A stretch of 50,951 bases of DNA from Sporosarcina sp. P32b (GTDB taxonomy: Bacteria > Bacillota > Bacilli > Bacillales_A > Planococcaceae), in contig NZ_PDZB01000023.1 in NCBI RefSeq assembly GCF_002743335.1, forward strand, positions 1 through 50,951, read 5' to 3'. The translations under genes were made by a program, and so were the position numbers. This document shows positions 17,499-26,109 of the stretch, one piece after another (the stretch's first letter is position 1; every line of letters starts with the position of its first letter). The notes beneath the pieces are model-generated. The model searched no databases. It was not told the DNA's origin and was given only the letters and a program-made list of their open reading frames with translations.

Positions 17499-19403
17499 AT
17501 GACTACACTTGCAAAAGAACAACCGCAACAGACGATTGATTGGTCTGCACGTCTTGAACTAATTGCGGCTATATTATCTGGAATCATTATTCTTGCAGCA
17601 TGGATTTTAGGAAAGAACGGTACAGAATCCTTTTCTGTCACGCTGTATATCATAGCCTTTCTGATCGGCGGTTACGCTAAAGCGAAGGAAGGTATTGAAG
17701 AGACGATAAAAAACAAAGAACTGAATGTCGAGATGCTAATGATTTTCGCGGCCATTGGTTCAGGTATTATTGGATACTGGGCTGAAGGTGCAATCCTGAT
17801 ATTCATCTTCGCAATAAGTGGAGCACTAGAAACCTATACACTTAATAAAAGCCATAATGAAATATCTTCTTTGATGGAATTGCAGCCTGAGGAAGCTTGG
17901 TTAATCCTTGAAGATGGTAGCGAGAAAAAAGTATCTACAGATTCTCTATCCATTGGAGCTATATTGCTCGTTAAACCTGGTGAACGAATTCCCGTTGATG
18001 GTGAAATCTTGAGCGGCATCACTTCGATCGATATGTCAGCCATCAACGGAGAATCTATTCCCGTGACGAAACAGGAAAATGATGAATTATTTGCAGGGAC
18101 AGTTAATATTAGCGGTGCGATTCGCATGACGATGACGAAACCTAGTTCTGAGACATTATTCCAAAAAATTATTACGATGGTGCAAAATGCACAAAGCGAG
18201 AAGTCTCCATCACAACAATTTATCGAGCGCTTTGAAGGGTCTTATGTAAAGATTGTGCTCGCAGCAGTTGTCATCATGATGTTCCTCCCCCACTTCTTAT
18301 TTAACTGGGACTGGACTACAACCTTCTACCGTGCGATTGTTTTGCTAGTAGTCGCCTCCCCTTGTGCATTGATGGCTTCCATTATGCCCGCTACACTAGC
18401 AGCTGTTTCTAACGGTGCCAGAAAAGGGGTATTATTTAAAGGCGGAGTCCATTTAGAACACTTAAGTACTTTGCAAGCATTTGCTTTTGATAAAACAGGT
18501 ACTTTGACTAATGGAAAACCTATTGTGATGGATTTTATCGTTCGTGAAGGTGCAGACGTGGAAGAGACGCTTGCTTTATTTGCAGGTGCGGAGTCACTTT
18601 CCAATCACCCGTTGGCAAAGGCCATCATCAATTACGCGACAGAGCATGGTGTAGAACCTAAACGTAATCTTCATATTGAAGACGTTCCTGGATTTGGTAT
18701 TAAAGCAGAAACTGATCAAGGGTACATGTTAATCGGTAAACCGAAATTTGTTGGCGAAGAGTTAGTAGAAGAATTTCAGGACAATGTGGCAGTATCACTT
18801 GCGAATGAAGGAAAAACGGTCATTTTCATGAGAGATGAACAAGGAATTGTAGCTCTAGCAGCTTTACAAGATACTTTGCGAAAAGAAGCTATTTCTGCGA
18901 TTAAATCGCTGCAGTCTTTAGGTCTCCATACCGTCATGTTGACTGGTGATAATGAAAAGACAGCACAAGCCATCGCAAACGAAGTAGGTATGGATTCTTA
19001 CGTAGCGGAATGTCTACCTGAGGAGAAAGTGATTCAGCTTAAGCAACTATTGAAGAAGTACGGTATGGTCGGTATGGTGGGAGATGGAATCAATGATGCC
19101 CCAGCCCTTGCTACCGCTACTTCCGGTATCGCGATGGGTGAAGGTACAGATGTGGCATTAGAGACAGCTGATGTTGTTCTCATGCAAAACGACTTGAATC
19201 GCTTATCATATGCTATTAAGCTTTCAAGAAAAATGCAACGAATCGTTAAACAAAATGTATTCTTCTCGATAGCGGTCATCTCGATCCTCATTATCGCAAA
19301 CTTCATGCAAGTAGTGGATTTACCTCTTGGTGTCATTGGACACGAAGGAAGTACAATATTGGTCATATTAAATGGTTTACGGATGCTTAATAAAATAGAA
19401 TAA
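17499..19403 (+). CDS. pfeT: P1B4-type Fe(II) efflux ATPase PfeT
   Basis: A 634-residue heavy-metal P-type ATPase. The phosphorylated Asp331 is in DKTGTLTNGK, the membrane metal site is SPC (287-289) and the final helices carry HEGST (615-619). SPC together with HEGxT and no N-terminal metal-binding domain defines the P1B4 class. B. subtilis PfeT (formerly ZosA/YkvW, 637 residues) exports ferrous iron and is controlled by PerR and Fur. Further motifs are AINGESIPV (actuator), GDNEKT and GDGINDAPAL. TAGGAGG precedes the ATG. A Fur-like box overlaps the leader. Cobalt or zinc transport cannot be excluded from sequence. Confidence 0.88.
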   Translation: MTTLAKEQPQQTIDWSARLELIAAILSGIIILAAWILGKNGTESFSVTLYIIAFLIGGYAKAKEGIEETIKNKELNVEMLMIFAAIGSGIIGYWAEGAILIFIFAISGALETYTLNKSHNEISSLMELQPEEAWLILEDGSEKKVSTDSLSIGAILLVKPGERIPVDGEILSGITSIDMSAINGESIPVTKQENDELFAGTVNISGAIRMTMTKPSSETLFQKIITMVQNAQSEKSPSQQFIERFEGSYVKIVLAAVVIMMFLPHFLFNWDWTTTFYRAIVLLVVASPCALMASIMPATLAAVSNGARKGVLFKGGVHLEHLSTLQAFAFDKTGTLTNGKPIVMDFIVREGADVEETLALFAGAESLSNHPLAKAIINYATEHGVEPKRNLHIEDVPGFGIKAETDQGYMLIGKPKFVGEELVEEFQDNVAVSLANEGKTVIFMRDEQGIVALAALQDTLRKEAISAIKSLQSLGLHTVMLTGDNEKTAQAIANEVGMDSYVAECLPEEKVIQLKQLLKKYGMVGMVGDGINDAPALATATSGIAMGEGTDVALETADVVLMQNDLNRLSYAIKLSRKMQRIVKQNVFFSIAVISILIIANFMQVVDLPLGVIGHEGSTILVILNGLRMLNKIE

Positions 19404-19444
19404 AAAAAAGTGAAGAAAGGCAATCCCTTTCTTCACTTTTTTAT
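19402..19444. terminator. bidirectional terminator after pfeT
   Basis: A long stem (AAAAAAGTGAAGAAAGG and near-complement, loop CAAT) is flanked by A and T runs, between convergent pfeT and the YihY-family gene. Confidence 0.9.
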
Positions 19445-20395
19445 TTATACAATTTGTTGGTTATGTTCTTGACGATTTTTCACGACTGAATTGATTGTAC
19501 CTCCGAGTATCAAAATGATAGCTGACAGGTATAACCACATGATTAATACGATAATTCCAGCGATACTCCCGTACGTATTGGCGTAGCTTCCAAAATTACT
19601 AATATAGAACGAGAATCCTAGTGACGTAATGATCCATCCTATTGTTGCAAAAATAGCACCCGGAAGTATACTTTTAAAATGCAACTTCACACTTGGCACT
19701 AGCCAGTATAGTAAAGAGAATACTGCAAAGATCAGGAATGGTGGAATGAGGAATCGTATCAAGTTCCATACAGTCAAGAACGTTTCTTCCAATCCTAAGA
19801 ATGTGAAAATCACTTGCCCGATTGGTTGGCCAAATATAGGTAGGACTAATGCGATGATTACCGTCGCCACTAACATAATAGTAAACGCAATCGATAACCC
19901 TTTAGATACGAAAAAGTTTCTATCATCTTCCACTTCATATGCATCGTTCAAGCCTTTTGTTACTGCACCCATACCTTTAGATGCCGACCAGATAGTAGCC
20001 AAGATTCCGACTGACAGTAATCCTCCACTTTTATTATCTAGTACTTCAGAGAGTGTCCCTTCAATTAAAGAAGCTGTACTTTCCGGCGCGTACTCACGGA
20101 TAAACAAAAAGATTTGGCTTTGGTCTAACTGTAAGTAAGGTAGTAATGTGAAAAGAAAGATTAATAGAGGGAATAATGACAATAGGAAAAAGAACGCTAA
20201 CTGCGAACCAGCTGCTGAAATATCCAATTCTTTCACTCGGATAATCAATTGTTTGAAAAAACCACTCGTAGTAGTCGGATCAAAATCATCTTCTTCTCCG
20301 TCTTTAACATCCTTAATGAATCCTTTTACTCTTTCTCTTTGTGATTCCTCTTCATTTTCAGCATCAGAAGAAGGGGCACTTTTTTGTTTATCCAA
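19445..20395 (-). CDS. YihY/BrkB family membrane protein
   Basis: A 316-residue integral membrane protein of the YihY/BrkB family, often mislabelled ribonuclease BN. About six hydrophobic helices run from residue 60 to 300. The family signature SAAGSQLAFFFLLSLFPLLIFL is at about 59-80, quoted here in part, and WSASKGMGAVTKGLNDAYE is in the loop before helix 3. The N terminus (about 1-45) is charged and acidic. Its molecular role is unknown. The start is TTG after AAAGGGGG at nine bases. The neighbouring YtxH-like gene lies upstream in the same direction. Confidence 0.85.
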   Translation of the reverse strand: MDKQKSAPSSDAENEEESQRERVKGFIKDVKDGEEDDFDPTTTSGFFKQLIIRVKELDISAAGSQLAFFFLLSLFPLLIFLFTLLPYLQLDQSQIFLFIREYAPESTASLIEGTLSEVLDNKSGGLLSVGILATIWSASKGMGAVTKGLNDAYEVEDDRNFFVSKGLSIAFTIMLVATVIIALVLPIFGQPIGQVIFTFLGLEETFLTVWNLIRFLIPPFLIFAVFSLLYWLVPSVKLHFKSILPGAIFATIGWIITSLGFSFYISNFGSYANTYGSIAGIIVLIMWLYLSAIILILGGTINSVVKNRQEHNQQIV

Positions 20396-20430
20396 CTGAT
20401 GTGTCCCCCTTTCATTTACTGATTCTACTG

Positions 20431-20871
20431 TTATGCTTTCTCTAATGATATTATGTTTTTTTTTTGAACCATCGGAGGCAACGAAGCGTCTCCTTCTGTT
20501 GAAACAGAAGACGCAGCTGTAGAATCGTCCTCGATAATATGCTGATAATCTGATTTGGAATCAGCAATTGCTTCTTTTGTATCCGCAAACATTTCTTTAA
20601 CTTGCGGAGTCAAAGTCTTGATTTCATCGACCTGTGACTTGATGTAATTTACATCACCTTTCACTTGATCAACAAGAGTTTGTACTTTTTCTTTTTTCTG
20701 TTGGAACTCATTTTTCACGATATCCGGATTTTCTTTGTAATACAATGCTTTTTCATACGAGGATCTTGCCGTAGTGATCGTCTGCTGTCTTGTTGCTCTA
20801 TCCAACATACTCACTGCAGCTCCAAGTAGCGCCCCGCCTAATACATATCTTCCAAATTTACTAGAACCCAT
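20431..20871 (-). CDS. YtxH-like membrane-anchored coiled-coil protein
   Basis: A 146-residue protein with a short hydrophobic N-terminal helix (YVLGGALLGAAVSML, about 9-23) followed by a long charged amphipathic helical region (about 40-115). This layout resembles YtxH/DUF948-type general stress proteins. The C-terminal 40 residues are low-complexity (DDSTAASSVSTEGDASLP). AAGGAGG precedes the ATG at ten bases. It may be co-transcribed with the YihY-family gene 35 bases downstream. The family call is tentative and no function is proposed. Confidence 0.6.
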   Translation of the reverse strand: MGSSKFGRYVLGGALLGAAVSMLDRATRQQTITTARSSYEKALYYKENPDIVKNEFQQKKEKVQTLVDQVKGDVNYIKSQVDEIKTLTPQVKEMFADTKEAIADSKSDYQHIIEDDSTAASSVSTEGDASLPPMVQKKNIISLEKA

Positions 20872-21094
20872 ACATGTTTCGCCTCCTTATTCACGATTAC
20901 GTCTCACTTCATTATACCCATATTGCAACTTACCAAACAATCTTTGTTACACTTTATTCAAAAAAAGCTTGACGAATCGTTCTATTTTTTAGATTATTAA
21001 CAATAACATGTTAATATCAGAATCTACTGAAAGGGGTTGGTCCTCGTAATCTTGGGAACGTATACAAACATCACAGAGAAATTGGGGGGATGAA

Positions 21095-22450
21095 ATGGAG
21101 AATATCGAGAAGTTCTTGACTACCGCGTCCGATTTAATATGGGGACCACCGTTGCTCATTTTATTAATTGGTACCGGAATTTATTTAACACTGCGTTTAA
21201 CATTCATTCAATTACGATTACTGCCCTATTCACTGAAACAAGTTTTTTCACGGAAGCATGATAAAAAAGCAGATGGTGACATTTCACAATTCCAGGCTCT
21301 AATGACCGCGATGGCCGCCACAGTTGGTGTTGGTAATATCGTCGGAGTTGCATCCGCTGTTGTAGCTGGTGGACCGGGTGCGATTTTCTGGATGTGGCTA
21401 GCTGGATTCTTCGGTATGGCTACAAAATACAGTGAGGCAATCCTTGCCGTTAAATACCGCGTTAAAGATTCCAATGGCTTAATGGCCGGTGGACCGATGT
21501 ACTATCTTGAACATGGTCTGAAGCAAAAGTGGCTTGGTGTACTATTTGCGATATTTGGCGCACTAGCTGCGTTCGGAATCGGTAACGGAACACAATCTAA
21601 AGCAGTAGCAGACGTAATGAAAAGCACATTTGAAGTACCCCATTATATTACAGGGATCGCTTTGGTTTTATTCGGCGCACTCGTTATTCTTGGAGGTATC
21701 AAATCAATCGGTCGTGTAACGGCATTTTTCGTACCGATCATGGCATTATTCTATTTCATTGCCGGAGCGATCGTTATGGTATTGAACTTTGAACAAGTTC
21801 CAGCTGCATTCGGCCTCATCTTCACAGATGCATTCACTGGCCAGGCAGTTGCAGGTGGTGCTATCGGTACAGTGATTCGATTTGGTGTTGCACGTGGACT
21901 CTTCTCCAACGAAGCGGGTCTCGGTTCTGCACCAATCGCTGCAGCAGCTGCACGTACAGATATGCCCGGACGTCAGGCTCTTGTTTCGATGACGCAAGTA
22001 TTATTCGATACGTTGATCATTTGTTCAATTACAGGTGTTACTATTGTTATGAGTAATCAATGGCAAGATAAGTCAATTGACGCGGGTGCTTTGACAGCCC
22101 AAGCATTTGGCTCCTTCCTCGGTAATACAGGACCCATTTTAGTCTCTATTGGATTAGTATTCTTTGCCACTTCCACTATTTTAGGATGGAGTTATTACGG
22201 CGAGAAATGCTTCCAGTATCTATTCCCTAATCGTGTGGCTGTACTAGCATATCGTGTAGTATTTGTAGCATTTATTTATGTGGGGGCCACTGCATCACTT
22301 GATCTAGTATGGATCTTAGCAGATGTATTGAATGGATTAATGGCGATTCCAAACTTAATTGGATTGCTAGGCTTATCCGGAGTAGTTATTATGGAAACTA
22401 AACGTTTTAAGAAGAAAATTGACGAAGAACGCGAAGAAGCTCGCAAGTAA
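21095..22450 (+). CDS. Na+/alanine (glycine) symporter, AgcS family
   Basis: A 451-residue secondary transporter of the alanine/glycine:cation symporter family that takes up small neutral amino acids with sodium. About eleven hydrophobic helices are visible. Family motifs include the early GTGIYLTLRL, FQALMTAMAATVGVGNIVGVA (about 65-85), MWLAGFFGMATKYSEA and GLFSNEAGLGSAPIAAA (about 271-287). Length is normal. TTGGGGGG precedes the ATG. The transcript leader from the possible TTGACG promoter near 20970 is about 100 bases and was checked for a glycine riboswitch without success. The exact substrate is not predictable. Confidence 0.9.
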   Translation: MENIEKFLTTASDLIWGPPLLILLIGTGIYLTLRLTFIQLRLLPYSLKQVFSRKHDKKADGDISQFQALMTAMAATVGVGNIVGVASAVVAGGPGAIFWMWLAGFFGMATKYSEAILAVKYRVKDSNGLMAGGPMYYLEHGLKQKWLGVLFAIFGALAAFGIGNGTQSKAVADVMKSTFEVPHYITGIALVLFGALVILGGIKSIGRVTAFFVPIMALFYFIAGAIVMVLNFEQVPAAFGLIFTDAFTGQAVAGGAIGTVIRFGVARGLFSNEAGLGSAPIAAAAARTDMPGRQALVSMTQVLFDTLIICSITGVTIVMSNQWQDKSIDAGALTAQAFGSFLGNTGPILVSIGLVFFATSTILGWSYYGEKCFQYLFPNRVAVLAYRVVFVAFIYVGATASLDLVWILADVLNGLMAIPNLIGLLGLSGVVIMETKRFKKKIDEEREEARK

Positions 22451-22466
22451 CACTTCGCAGTGCAGT

Positions 22467-22521
22467 TGACAGCTTACCGCTTTCATGAAATGATAGATTT
22501 CATAAGAGGAAAGGCGGTAAG
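22467..22521 (+). promoter_or_regulatory. yfkK promoter within nested inverted repeats
   Basis: TTGACA (22467-22472), a 17-base spacer and AATGAT (22490-22495) form a likely promoter. CTTACCGC (22473-22480) right after the -35 is repeated inverted as GCGGTAAG (22514-22521), and ATGAAAT/ATTTCAT lies between. The outer arm overlaps the gene's purine-rich ribosome-binding region. Confidence 0.45.
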
Positions 22522-22524
22522 AAT

Positions 22525-22746
22525 ATGGATTTGTCTGCAAAATCACCTGAGAATGTCTCATACATGATTGAAAAGATTAAAGAAAAACTACGCATGGTAA
22601 ATGTCGATGCGATGAAACCTGAAAACTTTAGTACAGAACAGTATGATGATTTGCACTATATGTACGAAATGGTTATGAAACGTGAAAATATCACACCGAA
22701 TGAAATGCAAGCAATTGCCACAGAACTTGGTTCTATGCGCAATTAA
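22525..22746 (+). CDS. yfkK: UPF0435/DUF1128 protein YfkK
   Basis: A 73-residue protein of the UPF0435 (DUF1128) family, the same size as B. subtilis YfkK (about 71). It is soluble and helical, with the family pattern [13 protein letters not shown], then [11 protein letters not shown] and a C-terminal [12 protein letters not shown]. The function is unknown. GAGGAAAGGCGG lies just ahead of the ATG and is partly enclosed by an inverted repeat. A strong bidirectional terminator follows. Confidence 0.85.
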   Translation: MDLSAKSPENVSYMIEKIKEKLRMVNVDAMKPENFSTEQYDDLHYMYEMVMKRENITPNEMQAIATELGSMRN

Positions 22747-22776
22747 AAAAGCGACTCCACGTGGAGTCGCTTTTTT
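22745..22776. terminator. bidirectional terminator between yfkK and motB
   Basis: A perfect 16-bp palindromic stem AAAAAAGCGACTCCAC with its complement and essentially no loop, flanked by A and T runs. Confidence 0.9.
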
Positions 22777-23543
22777 TATTGCGCTGTGATCTGCGTGCCA
22801 TCTTTTAAAACAAGTGGTTGAATGAGCACTTCTACTCTTCGGTTTTTACTGCGATTTTCTATCGTATCATTCGGAACAATCGGCTTATATTCTCCGTATC
22901 CTTTCGCACTGAAAAGATTCGGATCGACTTCATTGTCCGCGACAATGATTTTTAGGAACTCTACAGCACGCATAACGCTTAATTCCCAGTTAGATGAATA
23001 CTCTGCATTGTTGATCGGAATGTCGTCTGTATGACCCGTAATGACCACTTGACGTGGTCTATCAAGTGTCAGCAACTGAGAAATATCATTCGCAAGTTTT
23101 TTATACTCAGGATTGATCGTTGATTTCCCGGATTTAAACAGTACACTGTCTCGAATCGTCAACAACAAGCCTTCATTTGTCATTTCAGTATCAAATTGAT
23201 TTTCTAGTTCATTCACGGCAATATACTCGTCCAAATCATCTTGCGTTTCCCCCAAGGATTGCTGATCTTCCATATAGGAGGAGTTTTCATCTTGCTCCCC
23301 TACCGAGTCATCTGGGACTGGGGTAGTGGTTGGCGCGCTCTCACTCATGATTCCACTACCACTTTCAAATATTTCACTAAATACTTTAGAGACTTCTGCA
23401 AATCGTCCCTCGTCTACTGAACTAGTAGCAAATAATACGATGAATAATGCCAGTAATAATGTCAGTAGATCGGCGTAAGGTAATAGCCAGGACTCATTAA
23501 TATGTTCTATTTCATGTTTCTTTTTCTTACGCTTCTTCGCCAA
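22776..23543 (-). CDS. motB: flagellar motor protein MotB
   Basis: The H+-type stator subunit, 255 residues from a TTG start at 23543. This start gives MAKKRKKKKHE, matching the basic N terminus of B. subtilis MotB, and has AAGGAG nine bases upstream inside motA. The proton-carrying Asp25 is in PYADLLTLLLALFIVLFA. The C-terminal OmpA-like peptidoglycan-binding domain (about 130-245) contains ITGHTDDIPI, SSNWELSVMRA and NRSKNRRVEV. A periplasmic-side linker rich in S, T, D and P joins the two. It overlaps motA by 17 bases. A frame reading back to 23570 is possible but has no better site. Confidence 0.92.
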   Translation of the reverse strand: MAKKRKKKKHEIEHINESWLLPYADLLTLLLALFIVLFATSSVDEGRFAEVSKVFSEIFESGSGIMSESAPTTTPVPDDSVGEQDENSSYMEDQQSLGETQDDLDEYIAVNELENQFDTEMTNEGLLLTIRDSVLFKSGKSTINPEYKKLANDISQLLTLDRPRQVVITGHTDDIPINNAEYSSNWELSVMRAVEFLKIIVADNEVDPNLFSAKGYGEYKPIVPNDTIENRSKNRRVEVLIQPLVLKDGTQITAQ

Positions 23544-24336
23544 CTTTACCAGCTCCTTCGCTGCCATCAATAGCTAGCTTCTTCCGGTCTTCTACAGAAA
23601 GATAAGATGCCAATTTTTGTTCGATGACACGCGGTGCTTCCCCTTCCAATACGGAAAGAATTCCTTCGATTACCATGGTCCTCTGGCGGACTTCTTCTTT
23701 TGACTTACGTACAAGTTTATTGGAAAACGGATGCCATAAAACGTATCCTGTGAAAATACCAAGCAATGTCGCAATAAATGCAGCAGAAATCGCATGTCCT
23801 AACGCATCGATATTATTCATATCTTTCAGTGCGGCAATCAGACCTACAACAGCTCCTAGAACTCCAAGTGTAGGGGCATATGTACCCGCTTGTGAGAAAA
23901 TGAGTGCTCCGACTGAATGCCGCTCTTGCATAGCCTCAACTTCTTCACTTAATACATCACGAATGTAATCAGCATTCTGTCCGTCGATTGCCAAACTCAA
24001 TCCATTTTTCAAAAACGGATCATCAATTTCATCTGTTTTCGCTTCCAAAGCTAGTAACCCTTCCCGACGAGCAATATCAGCCCAAGAAGAAAATAGACGA
24101 ATTAATTCTGCATCGGATGCAAGCTTTTGCTGCGTAAAAATAATTTTAAATAATTTGGGTATCTTTTTTAATTCATTCATCGGAAATGCGATGACTACAG
24201 CGGCAATCGTTCCTGCTATGATGATTAGGATCGCAGCCGGGTTAAGTAACGCATCGGGTGTAACTCCTTTAAGCGTCATTCCAATGAGGAGTGCTGCAAA
24301 TCCTAATACTAAACCTATAATTGTGGACAAATCCAT
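23527..24336 (-). CDS. motA: flagellar motor protein MotA
   Basis: The partner stator subunit, 269 residues from the ATG at 24336, which follows GGAGG at eight bases; the frame upstream to 24381 is not needed. Four transmembrane helices are seen (about 4-22, 31-50, 148-170 and 180-200). The charged cytosolic loop has RREGLLALEA (about 88-97), where MotA contacts FliG. Signature FTGYVLWHPF follows helix 4. It is H+-type like B. subtilis MotA, not the sodium PomA/MotP type, judging by overall similarity. A SigD promoter at 24371-24397 precedes it, so expression should follow the motility regulon. Confidence 0.93.
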   Translation of the reverse strand: MDLSTIIGLVLGFAALLIGMTLKGVTPDALLNPAAILIIIAGTIAAVVIAFPMNELKKIPKLFKIIFTQQKLASDAELIRLFSSWADIARREGLLALEAKTDEIDDPFLKNGLSLAIDGQNADYIRDVLSEEVEAMQERHSVGALIFSQAGTYAPTLGVLGAVVGLIAALKDMNNIDALGHAISAAFIATLLGIFTGYVLWHPFSNKLVRKSKEEVRQRTMVIEGILSVLEGEAPRVIEQKLASYLSVEDRKKLAIDGSEGAGKVGEEA

Positions 24337-24370
24337 GTATAAAGCCTCCAAATACTGCATTCTTCTTATT

Positions 24371-24397
24371 ATTTCGGTCATTTCATGACGTTGTTTA
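24371..24397 (-). promoter_or_regulatory. SigD (motility) promoter of motAB
   Basis: On the minus strand TAAA (24394-24397), a 15-base spacer and ACCGAAAT (24371-24378) match the SigD consensus TAAA-N15-GCCGATAT at the -35, the spacer and 6 of 8 bases of the -10. It lies 35 bases ahead of the motA start. Confidence 0.75.
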
Positions 24398-24517
24398 GGG
24401 AATACTGACGACTATTCTTAGGCAGTTACGAGTATTTCATCCTATTTCAATTGCTTTATCGTTGCGAACTGTGATCTTCACTTGTTAGAATTGTCACAAT
24501 ACGTAAAAGGAGATGTC

Positions 24518-25753
24518 ATGATGAATCAATTTCAAGATCAACTTTCTAATTATGCCGACTTAGCCGTTAAGGTGGGTGTAAATATTCAACAGGACCAATA
24601 TCTATTCATCAGCGCTTCTACAGAAAATACTTCATTTGTTCGATTGATCGTTGAAAAAGCGTATGAAGCAGGTGCACGACAAGTCTTCGTAGACTGGGCT
24701 GATGATGTAGTCACACGTCTGCGTTATGAAAAAGCACCAGCGGATTCGTTTTCCGAGTTCCCTACGTGGAAACAGATGGAACGTGAACAGCTAGCTGAAA
24801 AAGGTGCCGCTTTCATGTCAATCGTATCGCAAGACCCTGATTTATTAAACGGTATCGAATCTAGTAGAATACGTGATAATCAAAAAGCTGCCAGTACTGC
24901 TCTCAGCAAGTTCCGCCAAGCTATGCAGGCAGATAAATTCAGTTGGACAGTCATTGCGGCACCTTCAGCAGCATGGGCAGCTAAAATCTTCCCAGAACTA
25001 TCTACGGAAGAACAAGTTCCTGCTCTTTGGGATTCTATTATACGTGCTGTAAGGGCTGATCAGCCTGATCCAGTGCAAGCATGGAAAAAGCACAATGAAA
25101 ACTTGCATGAAAAAGTAGATTATTTGAATGGTAAACATTACCGCAAACTTCAGTATACAGCTCCAGGCACTGACTTAACAATAGAATTACCAGAAAAGCA
25201 TTTATGGTGTGGAGCTGGTAGTGTCAACCAAGCTGGGCATGAGTTCATGGCGAATATGCCGACCGAAGAAGTCTTTACGGCACCATTAAAAACTGGAGTG
25301 AATGGCTCTGTTACTAGCACTAAACCACTTAGCTATGCAGGAACAATCATTGATAACTTCACGATTCAATTTAAAGAAGGTAAAATCACAAACGTTACAG
25401 CTGATCAAGGCGAGGAAATACTGAAACAACTTGTCGATACGGATGAAGGCTCACAATTCCTTGGCGAAGTGGCATTAGTACCGCATGACTCACCTATTTC
25501 CAATTCAAATGTGTTATTCTATAATACATTGTTCGATGAAAATGCTTCGAATCACTTGGCTATTGGAAGTGCCTATGCATTCTGTCTTGACGGTGGGAAA
25601 GAAATGGATTCCGAACAACTTCAAGCTAACGGGTTGAATCAAAGCTTGACACATGTCGACTTCATGATTGGATCTGAAAAGATGGATATTGATGGGATAC
25701 TTGAAGACGGAACAGTAGAGCCTGTCTTCCGTAATGGCAATTGGGCATTCTAA
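24518..25753 (+). CDS. ampS: M29 family aminopeptidase (AmpS/PepS type)
   Basis: A 411-residue cytosolic metallo-aminopeptidase of the M29 family, which removes N-terminal residues from peptides using two metal ions. The N-terminal nucleotide-like domain spans about 1-190. The C-terminal metal-binding half carries CGAGSVNQAGHEFMANMPTEEVFTAP (Glu ligands), GEVALVPHDSPIS, ENASNHLAIGSAY and THVDFMIG. The start could be either of two adjacent ATG codons after AAAAGGAG; the first is given here. A longer frame to 24482 has no ribosome binding site. Paralogues are common in Bacillales. Confidence 0.9.
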   Translation: MMNQFQDQLSNYADLAVKVGVNIQQDQYLFISASTENTSFVRLIVEKAYEAGARQVFVDWADDVVTRLRYEKAPADSFSEFPTWKQMEREQLAEKGAAFMSIVSQDPDLLNGIESSRIRDNQKAASTALSKFRQAMQADKFSWTVIAAPSAAWAAKIFPELSTEEQVPALWDSIIRAVRADQPDPVQAWKKHNENLHEKVDYLNGKHYRKLQYTAPGTDLTIELPEKHLWCGAGSVNQAGHEFMANMPTEEVFTAPLKTGVNGSVTSTKPLSYAGTIIDNFTIQFKEGKITNVTADQGEEILKQLVDTDEGSQFLGEVALVPHDSPISNSNVLFYNTLFDENASNHLAIGSAYAFCLDGGKEMDSEQLQANGLNQSLTHVDFMIGSEKMDIDGILEDGTVEPVFRNGNWAF

Positions 25754-25860
25754 ATTCCGTCACTTTTCATTCAAAGTTTACAGTAGCTCTTAATTTTTTC
25801 TTGAAAATCGTGTATAATAGATAAGAGAACATAATACATTTCAGAAAGAGGGGCTTTCAA

Positions 25861-26001
25861 ATGGCTTTAATGTATACAACAGTTATCGGTTACATGGTTG
25901 TTCTTGGACTTGCATCCTTGTTTACGATGCACTTCTTATCTGGATCAATGGACTCAAACGATTCCATTACAGTTGATCCAAAACCAGAAGGCAGAAACTA
26001 A
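25861..26001 (+). CDS. small single-pass membrane protein (46 aa)
   Basis: An ORF missed by usual length cut-offs. It starts with ATG after AGAGGGG at nine bases and encodes 46 residues. Residues about 5-30 (YTTVIGYMVVLGLASLFTMH) form one transmembrane helix, with an acidic hydrophilic tail ending DPKPEGRN. A TATAAT box lies at 25813-25818 with only a weak -35, and a hairpin terminator follows at 26044. Promoter, ribosome binding site, coding pattern and terminator together make it credible. I do not recognise the family. Confidence 0.7.
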   Translation: MALMYTTVIGYMVVLGLASLFTMHFLSGSMDSNDSITVDPKPEGRN

Positions 26002-26043
26002 TTTGCTTTTATTCCAGTCTTAATAGACATGGATTTAATGATT

Positions 26044-26075
26044 AGAGTTGCCTAACAAGGCGACTCTTTTCTTTT
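26044..26075 (+). terminator. terminator of the 46-aa protein gene
   Basis: Stem AGAGTTGCCT/AGGCGACTCT with an AACA-type loop, followed by TTTCTTTT. Confidence 0.75.
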
Positions 26076-26109
26076 ACATACTATAAACAGTACGGGGGAG
26101 ATCATAACC

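Noticed and set aside
21000..21094. Glycine riboswitch ahead of the AgcS symporter gene
   Set aside because: The leader is about 100 bases and shows no tandem aptamer cores; only a loose GGGG/CCTC pairing is visible.
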